From Nitrososphaerota archaeon (GTDB lineage: Archaea > Thermoproteota > Nitrososphaeria > Nitrososphaerales > Nitrosopumilaceae), in contig VHBM01000053.1 of the NCBI GenBank assembly GCA_016871975.1, forward strand, positions 1 through 6,119: a DNA stretch of 6,119 nt, written 5' to 3'. This document shows positions 1 to 5,228 of the stretch, one piece after another. The notes under the pieces are model-generated. The model was not told where the DNA came from. It did no database searches and saw nothing but the letters and a program-made list of their open reading frames with translations. The translations under genes were made by a program, and so were the position numbers. Within the stretch, counting starts at the first letter, position 1; each line of letters begins with the position of its first letter.

Positions 1-925
1 TTACTCCTTCATCATCATAGCCGTACCAACCAAGGCTGCCTTCAATGGTTGGATCATCAAATACATCAAGATTCTCTGAGCCGATTTGTTTGCCAATGTT
101 TCCTGCCCACCATGCACCGCCTGCCCATGCCATTTCCTTTCCAAGCACTCTGTCTGCTTCTGATGGGTGGCCAAGTATCTCATGTGTTAATAGTGCGACA
201 AAATCAGGATTCATAACAACAGTTGTCTTTTCTTCACTGGCTGGCTTGGCATCAATTAGCTTTGATGACATTTCTGAAACAAACCTCGCAGTGTCAAAAA
301 TGTCTTTAGTATCTGAGAGTTTTTCAATTCCACCACGTCCTCCTTCTGTGCTATCTACTGATTGTGTCAGTCCTGATTCATGCGCTGTAGCGGAAAGCTC
401 TGCTATAATATCTACATATTCTTGAGTTATTTTCGAGCCTTCACTGCTTGCAAAATATTTTCTTGTCTTACCGTATCCGATGCTAACTGATGATTTTATG
501 ATTCTTTTTTTCTCATGAATTATTTTATCACAATCAAAGCCAATCTTTGCAAGCTCTTCAATACTTGGTTCTTTTTTAACGGGAAATACTAGCTTGTCTT
601 TAACTGCAGGAACGGAGACTAGTCGTATCTTTTGTTTTTTCTTGCTAGCATAATATCTTGCACTTGATATGGCCTCTTCAGTAGCAGATATTACATCAGA
701 AACTAAAGATGGGTTTGATACTGAGAAAAATCCCCACGCACCTTCATTTAGTACGCGAATCCCAAGCCCTTTGTCAAACATTGATGCAGTGTGTTCTATT
801 TGTCCGTTTTCTATGACCAGCCCTTCTTTTGTAATAATTTCTGCACGCACATCGCAATAATTGCACTTGAGTGAAAGTGCATGTGAGATGGCCTTGTCTG
901 CAAAATCTTCAATGTCTGATTCCAA
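1..925 (-). CDS. tldD: TldD-family metalloprotease, N-terminal part (runs off left edge)
   Basis: Reading the minus strand from 925 gives 308 uninterrupted codons to the window edge. Residues 248-253 read HEILGH, the HExxxH zinc motif of TldD/PmbA peptidases, followed by PSEADR and, near residues 290-307, the DDPTIEGSLGWYGYDDEG stretch typical of TldD. The N-terminal part has the family's DVRAE and GIRVL...GAWGF segments (about 25-66). TldD works with its homologue TldE/PmbA as a protease on small or unfolded peptides; in bacteria the pair matures microcin B17 and degrades CcdA, while the archaeal substrate is unclear. The remaining C-terminal part, including the conserved metal-binding Cys, lies outside. 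The start is TTG at 925: an in-frame TAA lies two codons upstream, and the first in-frame ATG (codon 49) would remove the conserved N-terminus. An ATG at 929 is in another frame. TldD rather than TldE is favoured because the zinc motif is intact. Confidence 0.93.
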   Translation of the reverse strand, partial: MESDIEDFADKAISHALSLKCNYCDVRAEIITKEGLVIENGQIEHTASMFDKGLGIRVLNEGAWGFFSVSNPSLVSDVISATEEAISSARYYASKKKQKIRLVSVPAVKDKLVFPVKKEPSIEELAKIGFDCDKIIHEKKRIIKSSVSIGYGKTRKYFASSEGSKITQEYVDIIAELSATAHESGLTQSVDSTEGGRGGIEKLSDTKDIFDTARFVSEMSSKLIDAKPASEEKTTVVMNPDFVALLTHEILGHPSEADRVLGKEMAWAGGAWWAGNIGKQIGSENLDVFDDPTIEGSLGWYGYDDEGV

Positions 926-975
926 ACATTACACGATACAAAAAACTGCTTCCTAAATCTTTGTATCAAATTGAG

Positions 976-984
976 TTATAAATA
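976..984 (+). promoter_or_regulatory. TATA box for the PINA-like gene, in a divergent promoter region
   Basis: TTATAAATA, centred near 980, lies about 26-30 bases before the first ATGs at 1006 and 1010. That is the archaeal TATA-to-start distance expected for a leaderless or 4-base-leader transcript. The same AT-rich block read on the minus strand (TTTATTTATAA) could give tldD a leader of about 27 bases. A weaker minus-strand candidate, GATTTAGG at 952-959, would start transcription close to 929. No Shine-Dalgarno motif is seen for either gene. The whole divergent gap is only 84 bases, so the two promoters must lie very close together. Confidence 0.65.
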
Positions 985-1009
985 AAAAGGCAGATGGCAG
1001 CTTTTATGC

Positions 1010-2818
1010 ATGCAAAAAATTGTAGTTGATACTAGCATAATCATTAATGGCCAGATAATAAAGCAAATCGAGTCTGGGCAGATAAAAGACGCAGAAATCA
1101 TAATCCCAATAGCAGTACTTGATGAGCTCCAGTCCCAGGCATCGCAAAAAAGAGAGCAGGGCTTTGTTGGGCTAGTTGAAATAAAAAAACTAAAAGAGTT
1201 TGAAAAAGAAGGCATATCAATCAGGTTTGATGGAGTGCGGCCAAGCCTTGATGAGATAAGGCTAGCTGATCGTGGAAGAATCGATGCAATCATAAAAGAT
1301 GTGGCAAAACAAAACAATGCAATTCTTTACACATCTGATAATGTACAATCCCTTGTTGCCCAAGCTGAAGGGATTGAGGTAACATACATCAAGCCAGAAA
1401 TAAAACAAACAACGCTAGACTTTTTGCGATTTTTTGATTCTGACACAATGAGCGTTCATCTAAAAGAAGGAAGAAAGCCAATGGCAAAAAGAGGAAGGCC
1501 TGGCGCATTCAAGCTAGTTGAAATTGATAATATGACACTTACAAGTGATTATTTGCACGGAATCACAACGCAGATTTTAGAAGTGTCAAAAACTAGAGAC
1601 TCGCCAAATGTTGAAATCTCAAAGCCAGGCGCACTTGTAATACAGTACCAAGACTATCGAATCGCAATAACTCGTCCACCATTTTCAGAAGCATACGAGA
1701 TTACTATAGTTCATCCAATAGTAAAGATGACAATTGAGCAGTACCATTCATCTGAGAAACTAATGAAAAGATTTGCAGAAAGTGCAGAAGGAATTTTAAT
1801 TGCAGGTCCTCCAGGTTCTGGAAAAAGCACGCTTGCATCTAGTCTTGCAAACTTTTACCACCACTTGGGAAAAATTGTAAAGACGTTCGAATCCCCACGA
1901 GACCTGCAAGTTGATGAAGGAATAACACAATATACAAGGCTTGATGGTAGCTTTGAGAATTCAGCAGAGATTTTGCTTCTTGTAAGGCCTGATTATACAA
2001 TATTTGATGAGGTACGTCGCCACGAAGACTTTAGGGTCTTTGCAGACCTGAGGCTGACAGGGGTTGGCATGGTTGGCGTGGTTCATGCAAACTCGCCAAT
2101 TGATGCAATCCAGAGATTCATTGGAAAGATAGAGCTTGGTATGATTCCAAGTGTAATTGATACTGTAGTATTTGTCAAAGATGGCAAGATTGCAAAAACG
2201 TACGAGCTTGATCTTAAGGTAAAGGTGCCATCAGGAATGGTAGAGCAAGACTTGGCAAGGCCAGTAATTGAGATTAGGGATTTTGAAAGCAATTCACTAG
2301 AATATGAAATCTATACGTTTGGTGAAGAAAATGTCATAGTTCCTGTCTCAAAAAAATCAGGAAGTTTTGGAATCGAAAGGCTTGCAGAAGAGAGAATCAA
2401 GGAAACATTTAGGCGATTTGATCCACAGGCCGAAGTTGAGATACTTTCAGGAAACAGCGTCAAGGTAAAGGTAAACAAGCAAAACATCCCATCAGTTATT
2501 GGCAGAGGGGGAGCAACAATAAATGATCTTGAAAAAATGCTCCAAGTACACATTGATGTGGTTCCAAAGGACTTTGAATCCGAATCATCTGATGACAATA
2601 CGCCATTTGATTTTTCAGAGTCACGCTCTTCGCTAATACTTGATGTAGGAAGGCAAAACAGCGGTTCACATGCAGAAATTTTTGTAAACGACAAGTTTGT
2701 TATTTCTTCTCGCATTGATAGGAAAGGCAAGATAATGGTATCAAAGCGCTCAGATGCAGGAAAAAAACTAACAAAACACGCCTTTTCAAAAAATGATATT
2801 CAAATTTTCATCAAATAG
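1010..2818 (+). CDS. PINA-like protein: PIN domain, PilT/VirB11-type ATPase, KH domain
   Basis: 602 residues. Residues 1-130 form a PIN nuclease-like domain with acidic residues D7, E39, D92 and D110 at the usual places. Residues about 165-400 are a PilT/VirB11-like RecA-fold ATPase: Walker A GPPGSGKST at 266-274 and Walker B YTIFDEV at 329-335. A KH RNA/DNA-binding domain follows, with its GxxG loop (GRGG) at 498-501. An acidic linker (about 521-540) leads to a basic, beta-rich tail of about 60 residues. This order is that of archaeal PINA; the Sulfolobus protein is a hexameric ATPase that binds the Holliday-junction resolvase Hjc and promotes branch migration. A similar repair role here is by homology; RNA processing is an alternative given the PIN and KH domains. 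ATG at 1010 is chosen because an ATG at 1006 is out of frame and stops after seven codons. Its stop directly abuts that of the convergent repressor gene. Confidence 0.93.
   Translation: MQKIVVDTSIIINGQIIKQIESGQIKDAEIIIPIAVLDELQSQASQKREQGFVGLVEIKKLKEFEKEGISIRFDGVRPSLDEIRLADRGRIDAIIKDVAKQNNAILYTSDNVQSLVAQAEGIEVTYIKPEIKQTTLDFLRFFDSDTMSVHLKEGRKPMAKRGRPGAFKLVEIDNMTLTSDYLHGITTQILEVSKTRDSPNVEISKPGALVIQYQDYRIAITRPPFSEAYEITIVHPIVKMTIEQYHSSEKLMKRFAESAEGILIAGPPGSGKSTLASSLANFYHHLGKIVKTFESPRDLQVDEGITQYTRLDGSFENSAEILLLVRPDYTIFDEVRRHEDFRVFADLRLTGVGMVGVVHANSPIDAIQRFIGKIELGMIPSVIDTVVFVKDGKIAKTYELDLKVKVPSGMVEQDLARPVIEIRDFESNSLEYEIYTFGEENVIVPVSKKSGSFGIERLAEERIKETFRRFDPQAEVEILSGNSVKVKVNKQNIPSVIGRGGATINDLEKMLQVHIDVVPKDFESESSDDNTPFDFSESRSSLILDVGRQNSGSHAEIFVNDKFVISSRIDRKGKIMVSKRSDAGKKLTKHAFSKNDIQIFIK
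2788..2793 (-). terminator. Oligo-T tract after the MntR-type gene (minus strand)
   Basis: Six T residues on the minus strand, about 26 bases past the repressor's stop codon and inside the last codons of the opposing PINA-like gene. Archaeal RNA polymerase terminates at such tracts without needing a hairpin. Assigned by position and composition only. Confidence 0.35.
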
Positions 2819-3283
2819 CTAGACATTTTTAAAATTCTCAATAATTCTTGGATTTGATTTTAAAAATGTAATGAACTTTCGTAGCTGCTTGATTGTCTTT
2901 GGGTTTAGGTGGTGTTCTAGGCCTTCAGCATCTCGGTTTGCAGTATCAGAGCCTATCCCAAGTATTTCAAAAAATTCAAGCAAGATTCCATGCTTTTGGC
3001 GAATTGCATCGGCAATTTGGTTTCCCTTTTCTGTTAGGTTTATTCCACGATACTTTTCGTATTCAAGATATCCGCCATCATCTAGTCTTTGAAGCATCTT
3101 TGTAACGCTTGGAGCACTAACATTGAGGTATCGTGATATGTCAAGTGTTGTAGCATATCCTTTTAGCTCTACAAGCTCAGATATGACTTCAAGATAGTCC
3201 TCTACTCTTGTGCTAGAGCCTTCTCTTATGGATTCATGTGCAGCACGAATAGAATCCAGTCTTCGCGTGTCTTTTTTTCTCAA
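2819..3283 (-). CDS. MntR/DtxR-family metal-dependent transcriptional repressor
   Basis: 154 residues. A winged helix-turn-helix (about 27-85) contains VEDYLEVI, KGYATTLDIS, SVTKMLQRL and YEKYRGINLTEKG, all close to MntR. The dimerisation domain follows (about 88-145). All six positions that bind manganese in Bacillus subtilis MntR can be aligned: D29, E32, H98, E120, E123 and H124. The Asp at position 29, where DtxR has Met, points to MntR-type (Mn-responsive) sensing rather than DtxR iron sensing; the metal remains inference. There is no C-terminal SH3/FeoA domain, so it is the short MntR form, but it carries about 20 extra charged residues at the N-terminus. The start is TTG at 3283: an in-frame TAG lies four codons upstream and no ATG occurs before the DNA-binding domain. 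A TATA box sits 26 bases upstream, so the message is probably leaderless. No metal transporter is in the window to suggest targets. Confidence 0.93.
   Translation of the reverse strand: MRKKDTRRLDSIRAAHESIREGSSTRVEDYLEVISELVELKGYATTLDISRYLNVSAPSVTKMLQRLDDGGYLEYEKYRGINLTEKGNQIADAIRQKHGILLEFFEILGIGSDTANRDAEGLEHHLNPKTIKQLRKFITFLKSNPRIIENFKNV
2826..2830 (+). terminator. Oligo-T tract after the PINA-like gene
   Basis: Five T residues, seven bases past the TAG stop at 2816-2818 and inside the 3' end of the convergent repressor gene. This is a plausible archaeal T-tract terminator. There is no GC-rich hairpin, and the call rests on position alone. Confidence 0.35.
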
Positions 3284-3305
3284 CTGTAGGTTCTAGATTA
3301 TAGTG

Positions 3306-3317
3306 TTATTTAAAAAA
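3306..3317 (-). promoter_or_regulatory. TATA box of the MntR-type gene, fused to a T6 tract
   Basis: On the minus strand this reads TTTTTTAAATAA. The TTTAAATAA part is centred near 3310, about 26 bases from the TTG start at 3283, which fits leaderless transcription of the repressor. The six T residues at its head lie just after an inverted repeat that follows the small gene at 3353-3448, so the same bases may terminate that upstream transcript. Confidence 0.6.
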
Positions 3318-3323
3318 CAATGT

Positions 3324-3368
3324 CATGATTAGACTGTGATTTTGATTTACTTTTAGTGCCTAATCATG
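3324..3368. repeat. 9-bp perfect inverted repeat, possible stem-loop or operator
   Basis: CATGATTAG at 3324-3332 is mirrored by CTAATCATG at 3360-3368, with 27 bases between. The right arm covers the last codons of the small gene. On the minus strand the stem ends six bases before a run of six T, which resembles a stem-loop terminator. It also lies just upstream of the MntR-type gene's TATA box, so an operator role is equally possible. Nested in it, TTAGTGCCTAA (3353-3363) is a shorter TTAG-N3-CTAA palindrome, loosely like the half-sites bound by DtxR-family repressors. Confidence 0.5.
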
Positions 3369-3448
3369 TATCTGAGCGTTGCTCTTTCCATCTGTCTTCT
3401 GATGTTATTATAGTCAGAAGATGTTAAAGCTCGTCTTTTTGTAGCCAT
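3353..3448 (-). CDS. Small basic protein, 31 residues, unrecognised
   Basis: ATG at 3448 to TAA at 3353 on the minus strand encodes 31 residues beginning MATKRRALTSSDYNNIRRQ and ending RYMIRH. It has eight Arg, one Lys and only two acidic residues, so it is strongly basic. Residues about 12-30 could form one amphipathic helix with Arg on one face. This suggests a nucleic-acid or ribosome contact, but no family is recognised. It fills the otherwise empty gap between the repressor and the next gene, lies on the repressor's strand with 69 bases between them, and is bracketed by two inverted repeats. No clear TATA box or Shine-Dalgarno site was found at its start, which lowers confidence. The opposite strand holds only a 15-codon ORF here. 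It could be a chance ORF; its composition and the possible terminator after it favour a real gene. Confidence 0.5.
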   Translation of the reverse strand: MATKRRALTSSDYNNIRRQMERATLRYMIRH

Positions 3449-3453
3449 GTTCT

Positions 3454-3470
3454 AACACTTGCCTAGTGTT
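3454..3470. repeat. 6-bp palindrome AACACT-N5-AGTGTT before the small gene
   Basis: AACACT at 3454-3459 and AGTGTT at 3465-3470 are perfectly complementary around TGCCT. The element ends five bases before the small gene's ATG (minus strand), where a repressor site would block initiation or a hairpin would mask the start. It could also be chance in AT-rich DNA. Confidence 0.35.
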
Positions 3471-3548
3471 CACAAAAAAGATGGTGTTTACTTTTTTTCC
3501 CTTATTCCTAAAAAAAGATTAGCGAATATTGACCATGGAGTTACCGTT

Positions 3549-3574
3549 AATGATCATTGAATCTTAACTATATA
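3549..3574 (+). promoter_or_regulatory. TATA box with upstream palindrome, for the 3594 gene
   Basis: AACTATATA at 3566-3574, centred near 3570, is about 24 bases before the ATG at 3594, so a leaderless message is likely. Just upstream, AATGATCATT at 3549-3558 is a perfect 10-base palindrome, a candidate operator next to the TFB-binding position. The TATA call is good; the operator is only a possibility. Confidence 0.6.
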
Positions 3575-3593
3575 CAGCAAGATTTGCCAAAAA

Positions 3594-3944
3594 ATGGCTG
3601 ATCATCTTACAAAAAAAGTAACCAAGCTAAAGCGTTTTTCAGAGTCTGTAAAAAGACGCGCCAACATGTATTCTGACTTGGCAAAAATAGATGATAAAAA
3701 AACTGCACACTCGCTTAGAGCCCTAACAAATGCACCTGATCCTGGCCGTAAACTGACAAAAATTGGATTTATCATATTTTGGATACCCGAACCTACAGGA
3801 ATCTCAAATGCAATTGGTGCTCCCATGATTCTTGCAGGAAAATATCTAGAGCGAGTATACAACGGTGCAACCATTTCAGACATTGGCCATGAAACAAAAA
3901 ACATGGTCACTACAATTAAGAGCTTCAAAGAAGCCACATTCTAA
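3594..3944 (+). CDS. Unrecognised basic protein with one hydrophobic segment
   Basis: 116 residues of no family I recognise; probably lineage-restricted. The first 48 residues are strongly basic (KK at 7-8, KRR at 20-22, KK at 35-36) and look helical. A hydrophobic stretch follows at about 57-82 (IGFIIFWIP, then a PEPTG turn, then IGAPMILAG), which could be one membrane helix broken by prolines, a re-entrant hairpin or a buried core. The tail (83-116) is mixed and polar. There is no signal peptide. A positively charged N-terminus before a single hydrophobic segment would suit a small membrane-associated protein, but this is inference. The plus strand is preferred over the overlapping 111-codon minus-strand frame because a well-spaced TATA box precedes this ATG. 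The stop is followed at once by a T6 tract and the next gene's promoter. Confidence 0.75.
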   Translation: MADHLTKKVTKLKRFSESVKRRANMYSDLAKIDDKKTAHSLRALTNAPDPGRKLTKIGFIIFWIPEPTGISNAIGAPMILAGKYLERVYNGATISDIGHETKNMVTTIKSFKEATF

Positions 3945-3950
3945 TCTTAG

Positions 3951-3959
3951 TTTTTTAAA
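3951..3959 (+). promoter_or_regulatory. TTTTTTAAA: TATA box of the DUF192 gene and possible T-tract terminator
   Basis: TTTTTTAAA lies six bases past the stop of the 3594 gene and is centred about 27 bases before the GTG at 3982. That spacing fits a TATA box for a leaderless DUF192 message. The T6 run is also a reasonable terminator for the upstream gene. The identical 9-mer occurs on the minus strand at 3309-3317 in the same kind of position. Confidence 0.55.
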
Positions 3960-3981
3960 CGGATTAAATCATCATTAATCT

Positions 3982-4476
3982 GTGGCATCACGAAAACAGG
4001 TTCTAATTCCAATTGCGATTGCGGCATTTGTAATTGGCATTGTAGGTATTATGACAATACCAAAAGATGCAAAGCTCCAGTCTGCCGAATTTCCAATCGG
4101 TACAGTCAAAGTAGATGATATTGTCCTAGAAGTGCAGATTGCAGATACTGATCCAAGAAGAGCTCGTGGTTTGATGTTTCAAGAAACGCTTCCCTACGAT
4201 CAAGGCATGTTGTTTGTCTTTGAGGACTCTGCAGTACGCTCTATGTGGATGCTTAACATGCAGTTTGCACTTGACTTGATCTGGTTTGACTCAAACGGAA
4301 ACGTGGTTCACATTGAAAAAGACATCCAGCCATGCAAGTCTGCGCTAGAGACTGCAACATGTACAGTTCGTAATGGAAACGATATGCCAGCACAATATGT
4401 CTTGGAGGTAACTGCAGGATTTGTTGACAAGTTTAAGATAAACGAAAATTCAAAGCTTGAAATAATTTCGATCTAA
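3982..4476 (+). CDS. DUF192-family protein, membrane-anchored, extracytoplasmic
   Basis: 164 residues with a GTG start. Residues 7-24 form an N-terminal hydrophobic helix after the positive MASRKQ, acting as a membrane anchor or signal peptide, so the rest should lie outside the cell membrane. The DUF192 (PF02643) core is clear: RRARGLMFQ at 59-67, GMLFVFED at 75-82, the SMWMLNM block at 87-93 (FWMKNT in many members), LDLIWFDSNGNVVHI at 98-111, then PC at 117-118 and a second Cys at 127. These two cysteines are common in the family and could form a disulfide outside the cell. The biochemical function of DUF192 is not established. The GTG is supported by the TTTTTTAAA box 27 bases upstream and by placing the hydrophobic helix right at the N-terminus. 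The next gene starts 43 bases after the stop with its own likely promoter. Confidence 0.92.
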   Translation: MASRKQVLIPIAIAAFVIGIVGIMTIPKDAKLQSAEFPIGTVKVDDIVLEVQIADTDPRRARGLMFQETLPYDQGMLFVFEDSAVRSMWMLNMQFALDLIWFDSNGNVVHIEKDIQPCKSALETATCTVRNGNDMPAQYVLEVTAGFVDKFKINENSKLEIISI

Positions 4477-4490
4477 ATTCTTGCAAAGGC

Positions 4491-4498
4491 TTATGTAT
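4491..4498 (+). promoter_or_regulatory. Likely TATA box deciding the start at 4520
   Basis: TTATGTAT, centred near 4494.5, is about 25 bases before the ATG at 4520. This matches the spacing at neighbouring genes and argues that the upstream in-frame TTG (4481) and ATG (4493) are not used, since both would lie before or inside the TATA box. The box is a weaker match than its neighbours. Confidence 0.45.
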
Positions 4499-4519
4499 GA
4501 TTACAAAAAATTAAGCAAA

Positions 4520-5179
4520 ATGAAAAAGCCTTATCTTTTTAGTGCAATTGCTGGAGCAACTGCCGTAGCTCTGACAGTAGCATATGTCTTGATGACAACA
4601 AATGTGGTTACACAAACTGATGAGGTATTATCAACTAACATGCCTGATGTACTTGATTTTACTTATGCTGATGCAAACACAAAGCTCAAAGATGCACTTG
4701 CCACAGAGGGCATTTCAATGTCATCGCCTATCAAACTACAAGAAAAAACTGACATTGACAAATACTGTACGTTTTTCAAGGATAAAGAAAAACAAAGCAT
4801 CATAGAATATTGTACATCCACTGAGCTTCGCGACTCTGATGGAGCATTTCTTGGAAACATTCACATGGTTGGCTCACCAAGCTTTCCACGACTTGTAATA
4901 GTACTAGTACAGGTAGATCCTGTGATGAGCCAGCTTGACTCTGTAAAGACTGTCTTTTCTCTAGTCACAAAAAATCTTGTTTGCAACTGCTGGGAGGAAA
5001 AAAAGCCTGGAGGCTTTGAGACAGTGGCTAGTATGGTTGATGGATTACGTCTGTTTCACACCAGTGATGTAAAACCACACAGCCAATCAAACCAAATCAG
5101 CATTGAGGGAAAATCAATGCAGATTGAGCTTACAACAAACACCGAAGGCTATCTGTGGGAGCTTCTCATAACAAGATAA
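4520..5179 (+). CDS. Unrecognised membrane-anchored extracytoplasmic protein with four cysteines
   Basis: 219 residues from the ATG at 4520. MKKPYLF followed by a hydrophobic segment at about 7-26 is a typical signal anchor, so the remaining 190 residues should face outside. No family is recognised. Cys residues sit at 83, 98, 155 and 157, the last two as a CNC motif; none are in the anchor. They could form disulfides or hold a metal. A mixed alpha/beta domain is suggested by a beta-like FPRLVIVLVQVDP stretch (122-134) followed by a possible helix, and a C-terminal beta-like ISIEGKSMQIEL (193-204). A longer reading frame begins at TTG 4481, adding 13 residues (including MYDYKKLSK) before the anchor; the TATA position and anchor placement favour 4520. 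It follows the DUF192 gene, another anchored protein with a Cys pair, so a shared envelope role is possible but unproven. Confidence 0.85.
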   Translation: MKKPYLFSAIAGATAVALTVAYVLMTTNVVTQTDEVLSTNMPDVLDFTYADANTKLKDALATEGISMSSPIKLQEKTDIDKYCTFFKDKEKQSIIEYCTSTELRDSDGAFLGNIHMVGSPSFPRLVIVLVQVDPVMSQLDSVKTVFSLVTKNLVCNCWEEKKPGGFETVASMVDGLRLFHTSDVKPHSQSNQISIEGKSMQIELTTNTEGYLWELLITR

Positions 5180-5199
5180 AATCACTTGACAAAAAGCAC

Positions 5200-5207
5200 A
5201 ATATAGG
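5200..5207 (+). promoter_or_regulatory. TATA box for the TauE/SafE permease gene
   Basis: AATATAGG, centred near 5203, lies about 26 bases before the ATG at 5229. It supports ATG 5229 as the leaderless start rather than the in-frame TTG at 5220. No Shine-Dalgarno motif precedes either codon. Confidence 0.5.
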
Positions 5208-5228
5208 ATAGGACATTGTTTGCTACCT

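Noticed and set aside
45..860. Plus-strand open frames at 45-425 and 669-860, and a 60-codon minus frame at 1-183
   Set aside because: They overlap the TldD coding frame, which carries an intact HExxxH motif and family signatures; the products of these frames resemble nothing and are Ser-rich shadows.
1010..2818. Toxin-antitoxin (VapC) or type IV pilus system suggested by PIN and PilT-like domains
   Set aside because: The PIN, ATPase and KH domains are in one 602-residue protein with PINA order; no antitoxin, pilin or secretion partner lies nearby.
2819..3283. A linked metal-uptake system with the MntR-type repressor and the TauE/SafE permease
   Set aside because: TauE/SafE members move organic or sulfur anions, not metal ions, the genes are 1.9 kb apart on opposite strands, and no transporter of Mn or Fe is in the window.
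3321..3376. Possible C/D-box small RNA (ATGATTA followed by CTGA)
   Set aside because: The C-box match is imperfect, no internal C'/D' pair was found and the same bases are explained by the inverted repeat.
3366..3413. 15-codon hydrophobic plus-strand ORF beginning ATGTATCTG
   Set aside because: It is antisense to the small basic gene, very short, and has no promoter signal.
3602..3937. 111-codon minus-strand open frame opposite the 3594 gene
   Set aside because: It mirrors the plus-strand gene, lacks a convincing promoter, and the plus ATG has a well-placed TATA box. Neither product is recognised, so a small doubt remains.
4901..4910. Perfect palindrome GTACTAGTAC
   Set aside because: It lies inside coding sequence of the four-cysteine protein, reads as normal codons, and a single 10-base palindrome is expected by chance.
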